From UBA6168 sp964423205 (GTDB lineage: Bacteria > Bacteroidota > Bacteroidia > Chitinophagales > Saprospiraceae): 40,834 nucleotides of DNA. The first letter of the stretch is position 1; each line of letters opens with the position of its first letter. Under the pieces are notes generated by a model. It made no database searches. It was not told the DNA's origin and saw only the letters and a list, made by a program, of their open reading frames with translations. This document shows, piece by piece, positions 33,154 through 40,707 of the stretch. The DNA is taken from contig CAYRDX010000042.1 in NCBI GenBank assembly GCA_964423205.1, positions 1-40,834 of the forward strand, given 5' to 3'. The position numbers were made by a program, and so were the translations under genes.

Positions 33154-33693
33154 TTATTCTTTCTCATCTTTTCTCTTGTAGCCTATCTGCCGTCTTGGTT
33201 TCTTTTCTTCCTGGAGTAACAGCCTGAGAGCTTCAAAAACTCTCTCAATTTTTATATCCTGGTCCTGCAGGTGTTTCTTAGTGCTTTTCTCTAACTCTTC
33301 TATTCTTTTTTCCAATTCCTTATAGGATGCCAACATGTGCCGTAGTTTTACAAAGGCTCTGACAACGTAAATGCTGGCTTCTATGGCCCGTGGGCTGTTT
33401 AATAAACTTGCCATCATCACTGCCCCATGTTCTGTAAAAACAAAAGGAAGGTGGCGTCTTCCACCCCATCTTGAGATCTCAGATTGTGATCTCAAATTTT
33501 CGAATTCCTCTTTAGTTAACTGAAACATGAAATCCTCAGGAAACCTCGAAACGTTCCTTTTTACAGCCAGGTTTAATATCCTCGTTTCAACTCCGTAGAC
33601 CATTGCAAGGTCAGCATCCTGCATAACTCTTTGCCCTCTGATCAGAAAAATGGCTGATGCCAGGTCTTCGCTTTGAGGTTGCAGTTTATCCAT
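33154..33693 (-). CDS. ORF6N-domain DNA-binding protein
   Basis: This 179-residue protein has an ORF6N domain at about 10-100: 'IFLIRGQRVMQDADLAMVYGVETRIL', 'AVKRNVSRFPEDFMFQLTKEE', then 'GGRRHLPFVFTEHGAVMMASLL'. A coiled coil (about 118-150) and a basic C-terminus (KKPRRQIGYKRKDEKE) follow. ORF6N is a phage- and virus-associated domain thought to bind DNA. Stand-alone copies are scattered in Bacteroidota chromosomes. No phage genes are near. It splits the symporter and nagB genes and probably entered by transfer. Confidence 0.9.
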   Translation of the reverse strand: MDKLQPQSEDLASAIFLIRGQRVMQDADLAMVYGVETRILNLAVKRNVSRFPEDFMFQLTKEEFENLRSQSEISRWGGRRHLPFVFTEHGAVMMASLLNSPRAIEASIYVVRAFVKLRHMLASYKELEKRIEELEKSTKKHLQDQDIKIERVFEALRLLLQEEKKPRRQIGYKRKDEKE

Positions 33694-33767
33694 AGGTATG
33701 TCCGTTTTGACAGAAATAATGTATTTGGCCTAATGAAATAAAGTGTGAGCTGTCCCATCTCGCCTGT

Positions 33768-33796
33768 CGCTCACTGCCCACTGCCACTGCCAACTG
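33768..33796. repeat. Degenerate CACTGCC tandem repeat
   Basis: Directly after the nagB-PIG-L stop the plus strand reads CACTGCC, CACTGC, CACTGC and CAACTGC-like units in a row within about 29 bases. It is non-coding. It may be part of a repeat family dispersed in this genome. Confidence 0.5.
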
Positions 33797-35749
33797 CTAC
33801 TTTCCCTTCTGCCAGTCAAACTTCCATCTTGCAAATGCTTCCATTGCCTCATATTCTGCCAGGCCAAGTCCTCTGTAAATTTCGGCGGTGGCTTTATTGC
33901 GCTCTTTAGCCCTCTGCCAAAATTCTCTTTCATCTTCTCCCGGGAACGGAGCCTCATCTTTTTGAGATTGATGCATGAAGATGGCCTTCTGTTTTTTCAC
34001 CACCTGATCGGGACTCATCGGCACCGCCATATCAATTTCATGGATTGGAAATTCGAGCCATGCTCCACGGTACAACCACAACCAGCAATCCTGCATCCAT
34101 TTGCGGCCTTTGAGCCTTTCGAAGGCTTCGAGAACAGCATTCAAACAGATGCGGTGGGTACCGTGTGGGTCGGCCAGGTCGCCCGCAGCAAACACCTGAT
34201 GGGGCTTGATTTTATCGATGAGATTAGCCACCAATTCTATGTCGGCTTCTGATAAGTCCGATTTCCTCACACGGCCGGTTTCATAAAATGGCATGTCAAG
34301 GAAATGTATGTTTTCATCCTTTACGCCGCTGTAGCGGGCACCGGCACGGGCTTCTCCCCGTCTTATCATGCCTTTAATACTGCGAACTTCAGGTAAATCG
34401 GGCTCACCTTGTTTTTTGTTTTTAAGAAAATCAACAATGGCAGCATATTTCTGCACTACCTCCTGATTGCAGACTTCCATTTCCATAAGGAATTCCGCAT
34501 AACGTTTGGCATCATGATCATGCACTGCAATATTGCCGCTTGTCTGATAGACGACGTGTACATCGTGTCCCTGGTCAACGAGTCGCATTAGTGTGCCACC
34601 CATGGAAATTACGTCGTCGTCGGGATGTGGTGAAAAAATAATGCAACGCTTTGAAGGGGGGTCTCTTCGTTCGGGTCTTGTAGAATCGTCAGATCTGGGT
34701 TTTCCGCCTGGCCATCCTGAGATGGTGTGCTGTAGTCGGTTAAAAATGCGAATGTTCAGGTCGTACGCACCATTGGTTTCCAACATCAGCTCACTTAAGC
34801 CATGTTCATTGTAATCCTCGTTAGTCAGGCGGAGGATGGGTTTTTTAGTTTTTTGGGAAACCCATGTAACAGCCTGGCAGGCTAAATCTTCCGTCCAATT
34901 GCACATGCCGCAGAGCCAGGGTGCTGTGCTTCGGGTCAGGCTTTCTGCTGCTGCTTTGTCGAGTACTATCCGGACATTTTTGTGATTTTGCAGGAAGGAG
35001 GATGGAATAGCAGAAGTAATAGCACCTTCGATTGCCTCTCTGATGATTGGCGCTTTGTGCTGGCCCCAAGCCATCAGATATATTGTTCTGGCTTTCATGA
35101 TGCTCGCAATGCCCATCGTTATGGCGCGTGTCGGCACATTTTCTTCGAAAATAAAATCTTTGATAGCGTCCCTGCGGGTGAGGTTGTCCAACCTGACCAT
35201 GCGGGTCATGGATGTTTCCCAGGCGCCGGGTTCGTTGAAGCCAATGTGTCCGGTTCGGCCAATTCCGAGCAGTTGTATGTCAATGCCTCCGTTCAGGTCA
35301 ATCTGTTTTTCATACCATTCACAGTATTCCTGCACTTTCTCCATGGCTATGCTTCCGGATGGGACGTGGATGTTTTCCTCCGGAACATTCACGTGGTCGA
35401 AGAGATGCTCATGCATGAAACGCCAGTAGCTTTGCTCCATTTCGGGTTGCATAGGGAAATATTCGTCGAGGTTAAAAGTTACCACATTGTGAAAGCTTAG
35501 ACCTTCCTCACGGTGCATTCTTACAAGCTCCTGGTAAATCTTTATCGGTGAAGAACCTGTAGCCAGACCGAGTACAATCTTATCACCATCCTGTTGCTTT
35601 TGGCGTATGGCCAAGGCAATACTGCGTGCGATGTGATGAGATGCCTCTCGGCTGTCGTCCCAGATTTTTACAGGTAGTTTCTCGAAGGTTCTGAATTGAA
35701 ATTTTATGACCTCATTGGGCCCGGAATTGGGTAATGCAGATGCTGACAT
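33797..35749 (-). CDS. nagB: Glucosamine-6-phosphate deaminase fused to a PIG-L/LmbE deacetylase domain
   Basis: This is a 650-residue two-domain protein. The N-terminal half (about 25-300) is NagB-like, converting glucosamine 6-phosphate to fructose 6-phosphate and ammonia: 'GLATGSSPIKIYQEL' (61-75), 'TFNLDEYFPM' with D95, and 'LGIGRTGHIGFNEPG' with H168 and E173. The position of E. coli D141 is Thr166 here. The C-terminal half (about 365-640) is a PIG-L/LmbE zinc-dependent deacetylase: 'FSPHPDDDVISMGGTL' (H375, D377, D378) and 'DPHGTHR' (H529, H532). The fusion could couple deacetylation with deamination of GlcNAc-type substrates. The architecture is known in Bacteroidota. Confidence 0.93.
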   Translation of the reverse strand: MSASALPNSGPNEVIKFQFRTFEKLPVKIWDDSREASHHIARSIALAIRQKQQDGDKIVLGLATGSSPIKIYQELVRMHREEGLSFHNVVTFNLDEYFPMQPEMEQSYWRFMHEHLFDHVNVPEENIHVPSGSIAMEKVQEYCEWYEKQIDLNGGIDIQLLGIGRTGHIGFNEPGAWETSMTRMVRLDNLTRRDAIKDFIFEENVPTRAITMGIASIMKARTIYLMAWGQHKAPIIREAIEGAITSAIPSSFLQNHKNVRIVLDKAAAESLTRSTAPWLCGMCNWTEDLACQAVTWVSQKTKKPILRLTNEDYNEHGLSELMLETNGAYDLNIRIFNRLQHTISGWPGGKPRSDDSTRPERRDPPSKRCIIFSPHPDDDVISMGGTLMRLVDQGHDVHVVYQTSGNIAVHDHDAKRYAEFLMEMEVCNQEVVQKYAAIVDFLKNKKQGEPDLPEVRSIKGMIRRGEARAGARYSGVKDENIHFLDMPFYETGRVRKSDLSEADIELVANLIDKIKPHQVFAAGDLADPHGTHRICLNAVLEAFERLKGRKWMQDCWLWLYRGAWLEFPIHEIDMAVPMSPDQVVKKQKAIFMHQSQKDEAPFPGEDEREFWQRAKERNKATAEIYRGLGLAEYEAMEAFARWKFDWQKGK

Positions 35750-35879
35750 TTTAGTTTGATGTGATAATTATTTTAATGAACTGATAACAGGTATGTCGGG
35801 GTGTTGGCGGAGCAAAGGAAACGATCCGCATCGAAATTTTATGAACGCAGGATGGCCTTTGCTGTTACTTTTTTTCATG

Positions 35880-36470
35880 CTAAATCCAACGTCTGACTTT
35901 CTTTTTATAATTAAGGTAAATGCTTCCATTCGTTTGCTCCAGATGTTCTTCTTCCAACCTGACCTGAACCTGAATAACTGTCCATGAAAGACAGGCAACC
36001 AAAAGGGTAACAGCCGAAGGTTTGATTAGAAAAACTCCACAGAGCGTCATTAATAAACCCATGAAAATGGGATTTCTTGAAATGCGAAAAAGCCCACTTG
36101 TCACCAACTCTGTTTTGTGCTTTTCATCAATACCGATACGCCAGGAAGTACTCATTTGCCATTGAGCAATAATGATTACCAATACACTTACATGCAGCAT
36201 TATCCAACCTGCCAGGTTGAGTGAGCCTGATTTCAGGTAATCAATGGGCACCAGAATAGCCTCCCACTTTTTGAACAGTGTTTCAATCAAAACTGCCACA
36301 ATAAACATGACAATAAGAACCCTGAAAATCAATCCGACAAAGCCATAAACCGAATCATTCTTGGGCAAAACGAATGGATTTATTCCTGTCTTACGATAAA
36401 CCCTCCATGTCGGCAGGAAAAAGGTGATGAAAAAGAACAGGGTAATGAAAACAAAAAGGTAGATATCCAT
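35880..36470 (-). CDS. Isoprenylcysteine carboxyl methyltransferase-like membrane protein
   Basis: This 196-residue protein has about five hydrophobic helices. The C-terminal signature of the ICMT/phospholipid methyltransferase family is clear: 'ELVTSGLFRISRNPIFMGLLM' (about 122-142), then 'RLEEEHLEQTNGSIYLNYKKKVRRWI' (split near 171-196), where the EE pair and the RxxxP region bind SAM. Bacterial members have unknown substrates because prenylated CAAX proteins are absent. It is upstream of nagB by 130 bases on the same strand and divergent from mqnC. Confidence 0.86.
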   Translation of the reverse strand: MDIYLFVFITLFFFITFFLPTWRVYRKTGINPFVLPKNDSVYGFVGLIFRVLIVMFIVAVLIETLFKKWEAILVPIDYLKSGSLNLAGWIMLHVSVLVIIIAQWQMSTSWRIGIDEKHKTELVTSGLFRISRNPIFMGLLMTLCGVFLIKPSAVTLLVACLSWTVIQVQVRLEEEHLEQTNGSIYLNYKKKVRRWI

Positions 36471-36520
36471 GTATTCACCATTGATTTTAGTGAAATGAAA
36501 AAGTGCTCTGGTGCCTTTCC

Positions 36521-36528
36521 TATCTTTG
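36521..36528 (+). promoter_or_regulatory. Candidate -7 element for mqnC
   Basis: TATCTTTG matches TAnnTTTG, 50 bases before ATG 36578. No TTTG is present at the expected -33 position. Confidence 0.35.
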
Positions 36529-36577
36529 CGGGCTAAAAGTCAGTCAAGTTACCGGATAAAGCAAAACAATTTCGCCA

Positions 36578-37732
36578 ATGATGATAAAAATGAACATTGA
36601 AGAATTATTGCAAAGGGCTTTGAATCTGGAGCACCTCAGTGCAGAGGAGGGAGTTTTTCTTTTTGAAAATGCACCGACCGCCGACCTGATGTATGTGGGT
36701 AACCGTTTGAGGCAGCATCATGTTCCCGGAAATGTGGTAACTTGGATTATCGACCGGAACGCCAATACGACCAACGTCTGCATTGCCAACTGCAAATTCT
36801 GCAACTTCTTCCGCCGGCCTGGACATGATGAAAGTTATATCACCTCCATAGAAGAATACCAACAGAAAATTCAGGAGACTTTTGACCTGGGTGGAGAACA
36901 ACTGCTATTGCAGGGAGGCCATCACCCTGACCTCGGTCTGGAATACTATACCGGGCTTTTCAGAGAACTTAAAGCCATTTTCCCAACTCTGAAACTGCAT
37001 GCACTTGGCCCTCCGGAAATTGCCCATATCACCAGGTTGGAAAAGTCCACACATTACGAAGTGTTGAAAGCACTGAAGGAATCGGGGTTGGACAGCCTTC
37101 CCGGAGCGGGTGCTGAAATTCTCGACGACCGGGTGCGCAGATTGATTTCCGCAGGAAAGTGTGGTGCGAAAGAATGGCTCGACGTCATGCGGGCGGCACA
37201 TCAGCTCGACCTCACTACCTCTGCGACCATGATGTTCGGCCACATAGAAACCAATCTTGAACGCATGCAACACCTTGTGAAAATCCGGGAAGTGCAGTCT
37301 GAAAAACCGGAAAGTGCCAAAGGATTTCTTGCCTTTATAGCATGGCCTTTCCAGGATGAAGACACCATTTTGAAAAAGTTGAGAAGATCCCGGAATATGG
37401 TATCCGGCGATGAATATATCCGAATGGTGGCCATGAGCCGCATCATGCTGCCCAATGTCATCAATATTCAGGCTTCCTGGCTGACAGTGGGAAAGCAGGT
37501 GGGGCAGTTGTGTCTGCATGCCGGTGCCAATGACTTTGGCAGTATCATGATTGAAGAAAATGTGGTTTCCGCTGCGGGAGCAAAATTCAGATTCACAGCC
37601 GATGGAATCCAAAAAGCAATCCGGGAGGCCGGTTTTGTACCGCAATTGCGCAATCAGCAATACGAATTCCGGGAATTGCCGGCAAGCATCAAGCAGCAGG
37701 AACTCGACCATGTTGGGATGATTGTGGATTAG
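36578..37732 (+). CDS. mqnC: Cyclic dehypoxanthine futalosine synthase MqnC
   Basis: Radical SAM enzyme that cyclises dehypoxanthine futalosine in the futalosine route to menaquinone. The 384-residue protein has the cluster motif CIANCKFC (C68, C72, C75), 'GEQLLLQGGHHPDLGLEYYTGL', 'KLHALGPPEIAHI', 'LPGAGAEILDDRVRR' and the C-terminal 'HAGANDFGSIMIEENVVSAAG' (split around 319-339). These fit MqnC better than MqnE, since 'QGGHHPDL' is MqnC-like. An in-frame ATG at 36590 is an alternative start. The rest of the pathway is not in the window. Confidence 0.93.
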   Translation: MMIKMNIEELLQRALNLEHLSAEEGVFLFENAPTADLMYVGNRLRQHHVPGNVVTWIIDRNANTTNVCIANCKFCNFFRRPGHDESYITSIEEYQQKIQETFDLGGEQLLLQGGHHPDLGLEYYTGLFRELKAIFPTLKLHALGPPEIAHITRLEKSTHYEVLKALKESGLDSLPGAGAEILDDRVRRLISAGKCGAKEWLDVMRAAHQLDLTTSATMMFGHIETNLERMQHLVKIREVQSEKPESAKGFLAFIAWPFQDEDTILKKLRRSRNMVSGDEYIRMVAMSRIMLPNVINIQASWLTVGKQVGQLCLHAGANDFGSIMIEENVVSAAGAKFRFTADGIQKAIREAGFVPQLRNQQYEFRELPASIKQQELDHVGMIVD

Positions 37733-37797
37733 AAATGCAATGCATCCACTTGATTTAAGTAGTTGATGTTTATATTTTTACAGAAACTTTTTTGGAT

Positions 37798-38037
37798 ATG
37801 CTTATTAATATTCCTGATGTCATTTTGAAAAACTCTGGTCTGTCAGAGGAACAAGTTAAATTAGGTGTAGCTATTTCACTGTTTCAAATGGAAATTCTCA
37901 CCTTAGCTCAGGCAGCTAAACTTTGCCACTTAAATCGAATGCAGTTTCAACAGGAACTTGCCAAAAGGAAGATTCCTATTCACTATGGCGTTGAGGAATT
38001 AGAAGAGGATATTAGAACTTTCGGCAGTCACACTTAA
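37798..38037 (+). CDS. UPF0175 family antitoxin-like protein
   Basis: From ATG 37798 the protein has 79 residues. It matches the UPF0175 pattern: 'LGVAISLFQMEILTLAQAAKLCHLNRMQFQQELAKRKI' (split around 24-61) is a helix-turn-helix-like core, and the end 'YGVEELEEDI' is typical. These small DNA-binding proteins are encoded just before a DUF3368/PIN toxin. Its stop codon is directly followed by the toxin ATG. A TTG at 37792 would add two residues. Confidence 0.88.
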   Translation: MLINIPDVILKNSGLSEEQVKLGVAISLFQMEILTLAQAAKLCHLNRMQFQQELAKRKIPIHYGVEELEEDIRTFGSHT

Positions 38038-38523
38038 ATGCTTGTCATAAGCGACACTTCTCCTATAACCAATCTATTGAAGGTCAATAGACTTAATCTG
38101 TTAAAAGACGTGTTCGGATCAGTTATTATTCCTGACCAGGTAAATCGTGAACTTTTGGCTTGGAAGGAGGGAGGAGCTGATATTTCATCATATCAGGATG
38201 CTGGATGGATTGAGGTTGCCAAACCATGTAATAATCAATTATTTAAAGAACTTCAGATTCACCTTGATATTGGAGAGGCGGAAGCTATAGCTTTAGCCAA
38301 AGAAATGAAGGCAGAATTTCTATTAATCGATGAACGTAAAGGACGGAAAATTGCCAGATCTTTGAATCTTAATGCTGTAGGTTTAATAGGAGTACTTTTA
38401 GAGGCAAAAAGACGAGGTTTCGTTGAAAAAGTAGCTCCAATTCTCGATGAACTAAGGTCGAATGCTGGATTTTGGATAAGCGATGCCTTTTATAACCAAG
38501 TACTATCAAAGGCGGAAGAATGA
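38038..38523 (+). CDS. DUF3368/PIN-domain toxin
   Basis: This 161-residue PIN-fold protein, predicted as an RNase toxin, starts 'LVISDTSPITNLLKV' with catalytic D6, then E38 in 'QVNRELLAW', the acidic 'DIGEAEAIALA' (E80, E82) and 'LLIDERKGRKIA' with D98. These acidic residues are the PIN metal-site pattern. The gene starts at the base following the antitoxin stop codon, so the two are translationally linked. The pair interrupts the mqnC-prfC interval. It reads as more AT-rich by eye than its neighbours, suggesting transfer. Confidence 0.9.
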   Translation: MLVISDTSPITNLLKVNRLNLLKDVFGSVIIPDQVNRELLAWKEGGADISSYQDAGWIEVAKPCNNQLFKELQIHLDIGEAEAIALAKEMKAEFLLIDERKGRKIARSLNLNAVGLIGVLLEAKRRGFVEKVAPILDELRSNAGFWISDAFYNQVLSKAEE

Positions 38524-38619
38524 TAGTAGAAAGATTTTGGCCTGGTAATTTGCCCCTGCGAGCATAGCCTGCGGCTCGATTATATGGTAAAATACTTCAC
38601 ACTTTTATCTCCAACTGTT

Positions 38620-38627
38620 TACATTTG
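38620..38627 (+). promoter_or_regulatory. Candidate -7 element for prfC
   Basis: TACATTTG matches TAnnTTTG, 79 bases before ATG 38706. No TTG lies at -33. The rest of the gap after the toxin gene holds only a five-pair stem at 38559-38578. Confidence 0.38.
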
Positions 38628-38705
38628 CGCCCCAAATTAAAATTGACCTGTTAAAAGGGTGCGGATAATATTCGTACCCTTTTGAAATTGCTGAATATCA
38701 GATTC

Positions 38706-40313
38706 ATGTCCTTAAAAGCTGAAATAGCTCGCCGCAAAACCTTTGGCATCATCTCACACCCGGATGCTGGTAAAACAACTTTGACCGAAAAGTTGCTTCT
38801 TTTTGGTGGCGCCATTCAAACAGCTGGTGCCGTGAAGTCAAATAAGATCCGAAAGACCACTGTTTCCGACTTCATGGAAATAGAAAAGCAGAGGGGTATT
38901 TCGGTTGCAACTTCTGTAATGGCTTTCGAATACCGCAACCTGAATATTAACATTCTCGATACACCCGGTCACCAGGACTTCGCTGAAGATACCTACCGGA
39001 CACTGACGGCTGTGGATAGTGCCATCGTTGTCATCGACGTGGCGAAAGGTGTGGAAACGCAGACCGAAAAACTGGTCAATGTCTGCCGGATGCGCAGTAC
39101 TCCAATTATTGTTTTCATCAACAAACTGGACAGGGAAGGAAAAGACGCTTTCATGTTGCTCGATGAAATAGAGCAGAAACTCGGTATCCGGGTTTGTCCC
39201 CTAAGTTGGCCGGTGGGCATGGGTCAATCCTTCAAAGGGGTGTATAGCCTTTATGAAAAAAAATTAGTGCTTTTCCGTCCACATGGAAAACAGCACGAGG
39301 AGGATGCCATTGAAATCAGCGACCTGAGCAGCGATGAACTGGAGAAACATGTAGGTGAAAGACCCGCAAATACACTAAGGGAGGAGGTACACATGATAGA
39401 AGAGGTGTATCCGGATTTTGACAAACAGGAGTACCTGGATGGCAAACTGTCGCCTGTATTTTTTGGCAGTGCCGTCAATAACTTTGGCGTCAGGGAATTG
39501 CTGGACTGCTTTGTCGATATTGCTCCTACGCCAAAATCACGTGATACTGAGGAACGCAAGGTGGACCCATCTGAGGAAAAATTTTCCGGCTTCGTATTTA
39601 AGATTCACGCCAATATTGACCCAAGACACCGTGACCGAATTGCTTTCCTGAGGATTTGCTCAGGAAAATTTGAACGCAACAAGAACTACCTGCATGTCCG
39701 CCAGGGCAGGGAACTTCGATTTTCCAACCCAACCAGTTTCATGGCCTCCAAGAAGGAAGTCATCGACGAAGCTTTTCCAGGAGATGTTGTTGGTCTTTAC
39801 GATAGCGGCAACTTTAAAATCGGCGATACTTTGACCGAAGGTGAAATTCTTCACTTCACTGGAATTCCGAGTTTTTCTCCAGAACAGTTCAGGTACGTTG
39901 AAAACACTGACCCCATGCGCTCAAAGCAGTTGTCCAAGGGACTTGAGCAATTGATGGACGAAGGTGTTGCGCAATTGTTTATCAAAGAAATCAACGGACG
40001 GAAGATCATCGGGACTGTGGGTGCGTTGCAATTCGATGTCATTCAATACCGCCTGAACCACGAGTACGGCGCCTCCTGCCGATATGAGCCAGTTAACCTG
40101 TATAAAGCCTGCTGGATTACATCTGACAACGAAAAGGACTTTAATGAGTTTGAAACCAGACGAGCCAAAGACCTGGCAAAAGATAAAGATGGTAACCTCG
40201 TTTATCTGGCTGAGAGCGCATGGTCTTTAAAAATGGCTCAGGAGAATCATCCCAACGTGAATTTCCATTTCACCAGCGAAATGAACAGCAAGCTTGCGGA
40301 AAAGATGTTGTAA
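38706..40313 (+). CDS. prfC: Peptide chain release factor 3
   Basis: RF3 is the GTPase that recycles RF1/RF2 from ribosomes after termination. From ATG 38706 it has 535 residues (E. coli 529). G1 is ISHPDAGKTTLTEKLL, switch 'DFMEIEKQRGISVATSVMAF', G3 'ILDTPGHQDFAEDTYR', and G4 'FINKLDREGKDAF'. Domains II and III follow with 'FVFKIHANIDPRHRDRIAF' and 'FIKEINGRKIIGTVGALQFDV', which is distinctive for RF3. A TTG at 38682 adds eight unneeded residues. It is followed after four bases by a perfect hairpin. Confidence 0.96.
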   Translation: MSLKAEIARRKTFGIISHPDAGKTTLTEKLLLFGGAIQTAGAVKSNKIRKTTVSDFMEIEKQRGISVATSVMAFEYRNLNINILDTPGHQDFAEDTYRTLTAVDSAIVVIDVAKGVETQTEKLVNVCRMRSTPIIVFINKLDREGKDAFMLLDEIEQKLGIRVCPLSWPVGMGQSFKGVYSLYEKKLVLFRPHGKQHEEDAIEISDLSSDELEKHVGERPANTLREEVHMIEEVYPDFDKQEYLDGKLSPVFFGSAVNNFGVRELLDCFVDIAPTPKSRDTEERKVDPSEEKFSGFVFKIHANIDPRHRDRIAFLRICSGKFERNKNYLHVRQGRELRFSNPTSFMASKKEVIDEAFPGDVVGLYDSGNFKIGDTLTEGEILHFTGIPSFSPEQFRYVENTDPMRSKQLSKGLEQLMDEGVAQLFIKEINGRKIIGTVGALQFDVIQYRLNHEYGASCRYEPVNLYKACWITSDNEKDFNEFETRRAKDLAKDKDGNLVYLAESAWSLKMAQENHPNVNFHFTSEMNSKLAEKML

Positions 40314-40317
40314 ACAA

Positions 40318-40350
40318 AGAGGTGACACCTTTCCAAAAGGTGTCACCTCT
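40318..40350 (-). terminator. Perfect 15-bp hairpin between prfC and the small peptide gene
   Basis: AGAGGTGACACCTTT (40318-40332) and AAAGGTGTCACCTCT (40336-40350) are perfect inverted repeats with a three-base loop. On the minus strand TTGTTTA follows, a U-rich tail, so it ends the small peptide gene. On the plus strand it starts five bases after the prfC stop but lacks a T-run. Confidence 0.75.
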
Positions 40351-40374
40351 GAGCCGTACAGGAACTATTCTATT

Positions 40375-40500
40375 TTAGAAGGTCATTTTGAAATTATACT
40401 GGTACAGGTAAACGAGAAGCAAAATAAACAAGGTGATGTAAATCAAAGTCCACATCATGAATTTGCCTTTTTTACCTTCATTTTCAATGTGATCAGACAT
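40375..40500 (-). CDS. 41-residue single-pass membrane peptide
   Basis: On the minus strand ATG at 40500 opens a 41-codon frame ending at 40375. It reads a polar charged start (MSDHIENEGKKGKF), a hydrophobic stretch of about 19 residues (WTLIYITLFILLLVYLYQY) and a short tail NFKMTF. This looks like one transmembrane helix with the N-terminus in the cytoplasm. The gene has its own consensus promoter (40540-40571) about 40 bases upstream, and a hairpin terminator begins 25 bases after the stop. No family is recognised; small subunits of membrane complexes have this shape. Confidence 0.72.
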   Translation of the reverse strand: MSDHIENEGKKGKFMMWTLIYITLFILLLVYLYQYNFKMTF

Positions 40501-40539
40501 GCCGGAGTAATTTGAGTTAGCTGAAATTGAGTTGCAGGA

Positions 40540-40571
40540 CAAAAGTAAATGGACTCACCGGCTTTTCCAAA
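40540..40571 (-). promoter_or_regulatory. Promoter of the 41-residue peptide gene
   Basis: On the minus strand TTTG (40571-40568) is followed after 20 bases by TACTTTTG (40547-40540), a full TTTG-N17-23-TAnnTTTG match. It would give a leader of roughly 35 to 40 bases before ATG 40500. Confidence 0.58.
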
Positions 40572-40707
40572 CATGGTGAATGCATAATGCCGACTTGAAC
40601 CACCTTCAGGTTACGCCTTTTCCCAATGGCCCACAAAGCTAATCACCGTTATTTAACCTGTGCTTTGCTTTCTTTGAGTAAGTTGTTTATTCAAGAAACC
40701 ACAGTTA

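Noticed and set aside
37798..38523. Integrative element around the toxin-antitoxin genes
   Set aside because: No integrase, transposase, tRNA target or flanking repeats; only the two genes are foreign-looking.
38559..38578. CGAGC/GCTCG stem after the toxin gene
   Set aside because: Five pairs with a ten-base loop and no T-run; could be chance.
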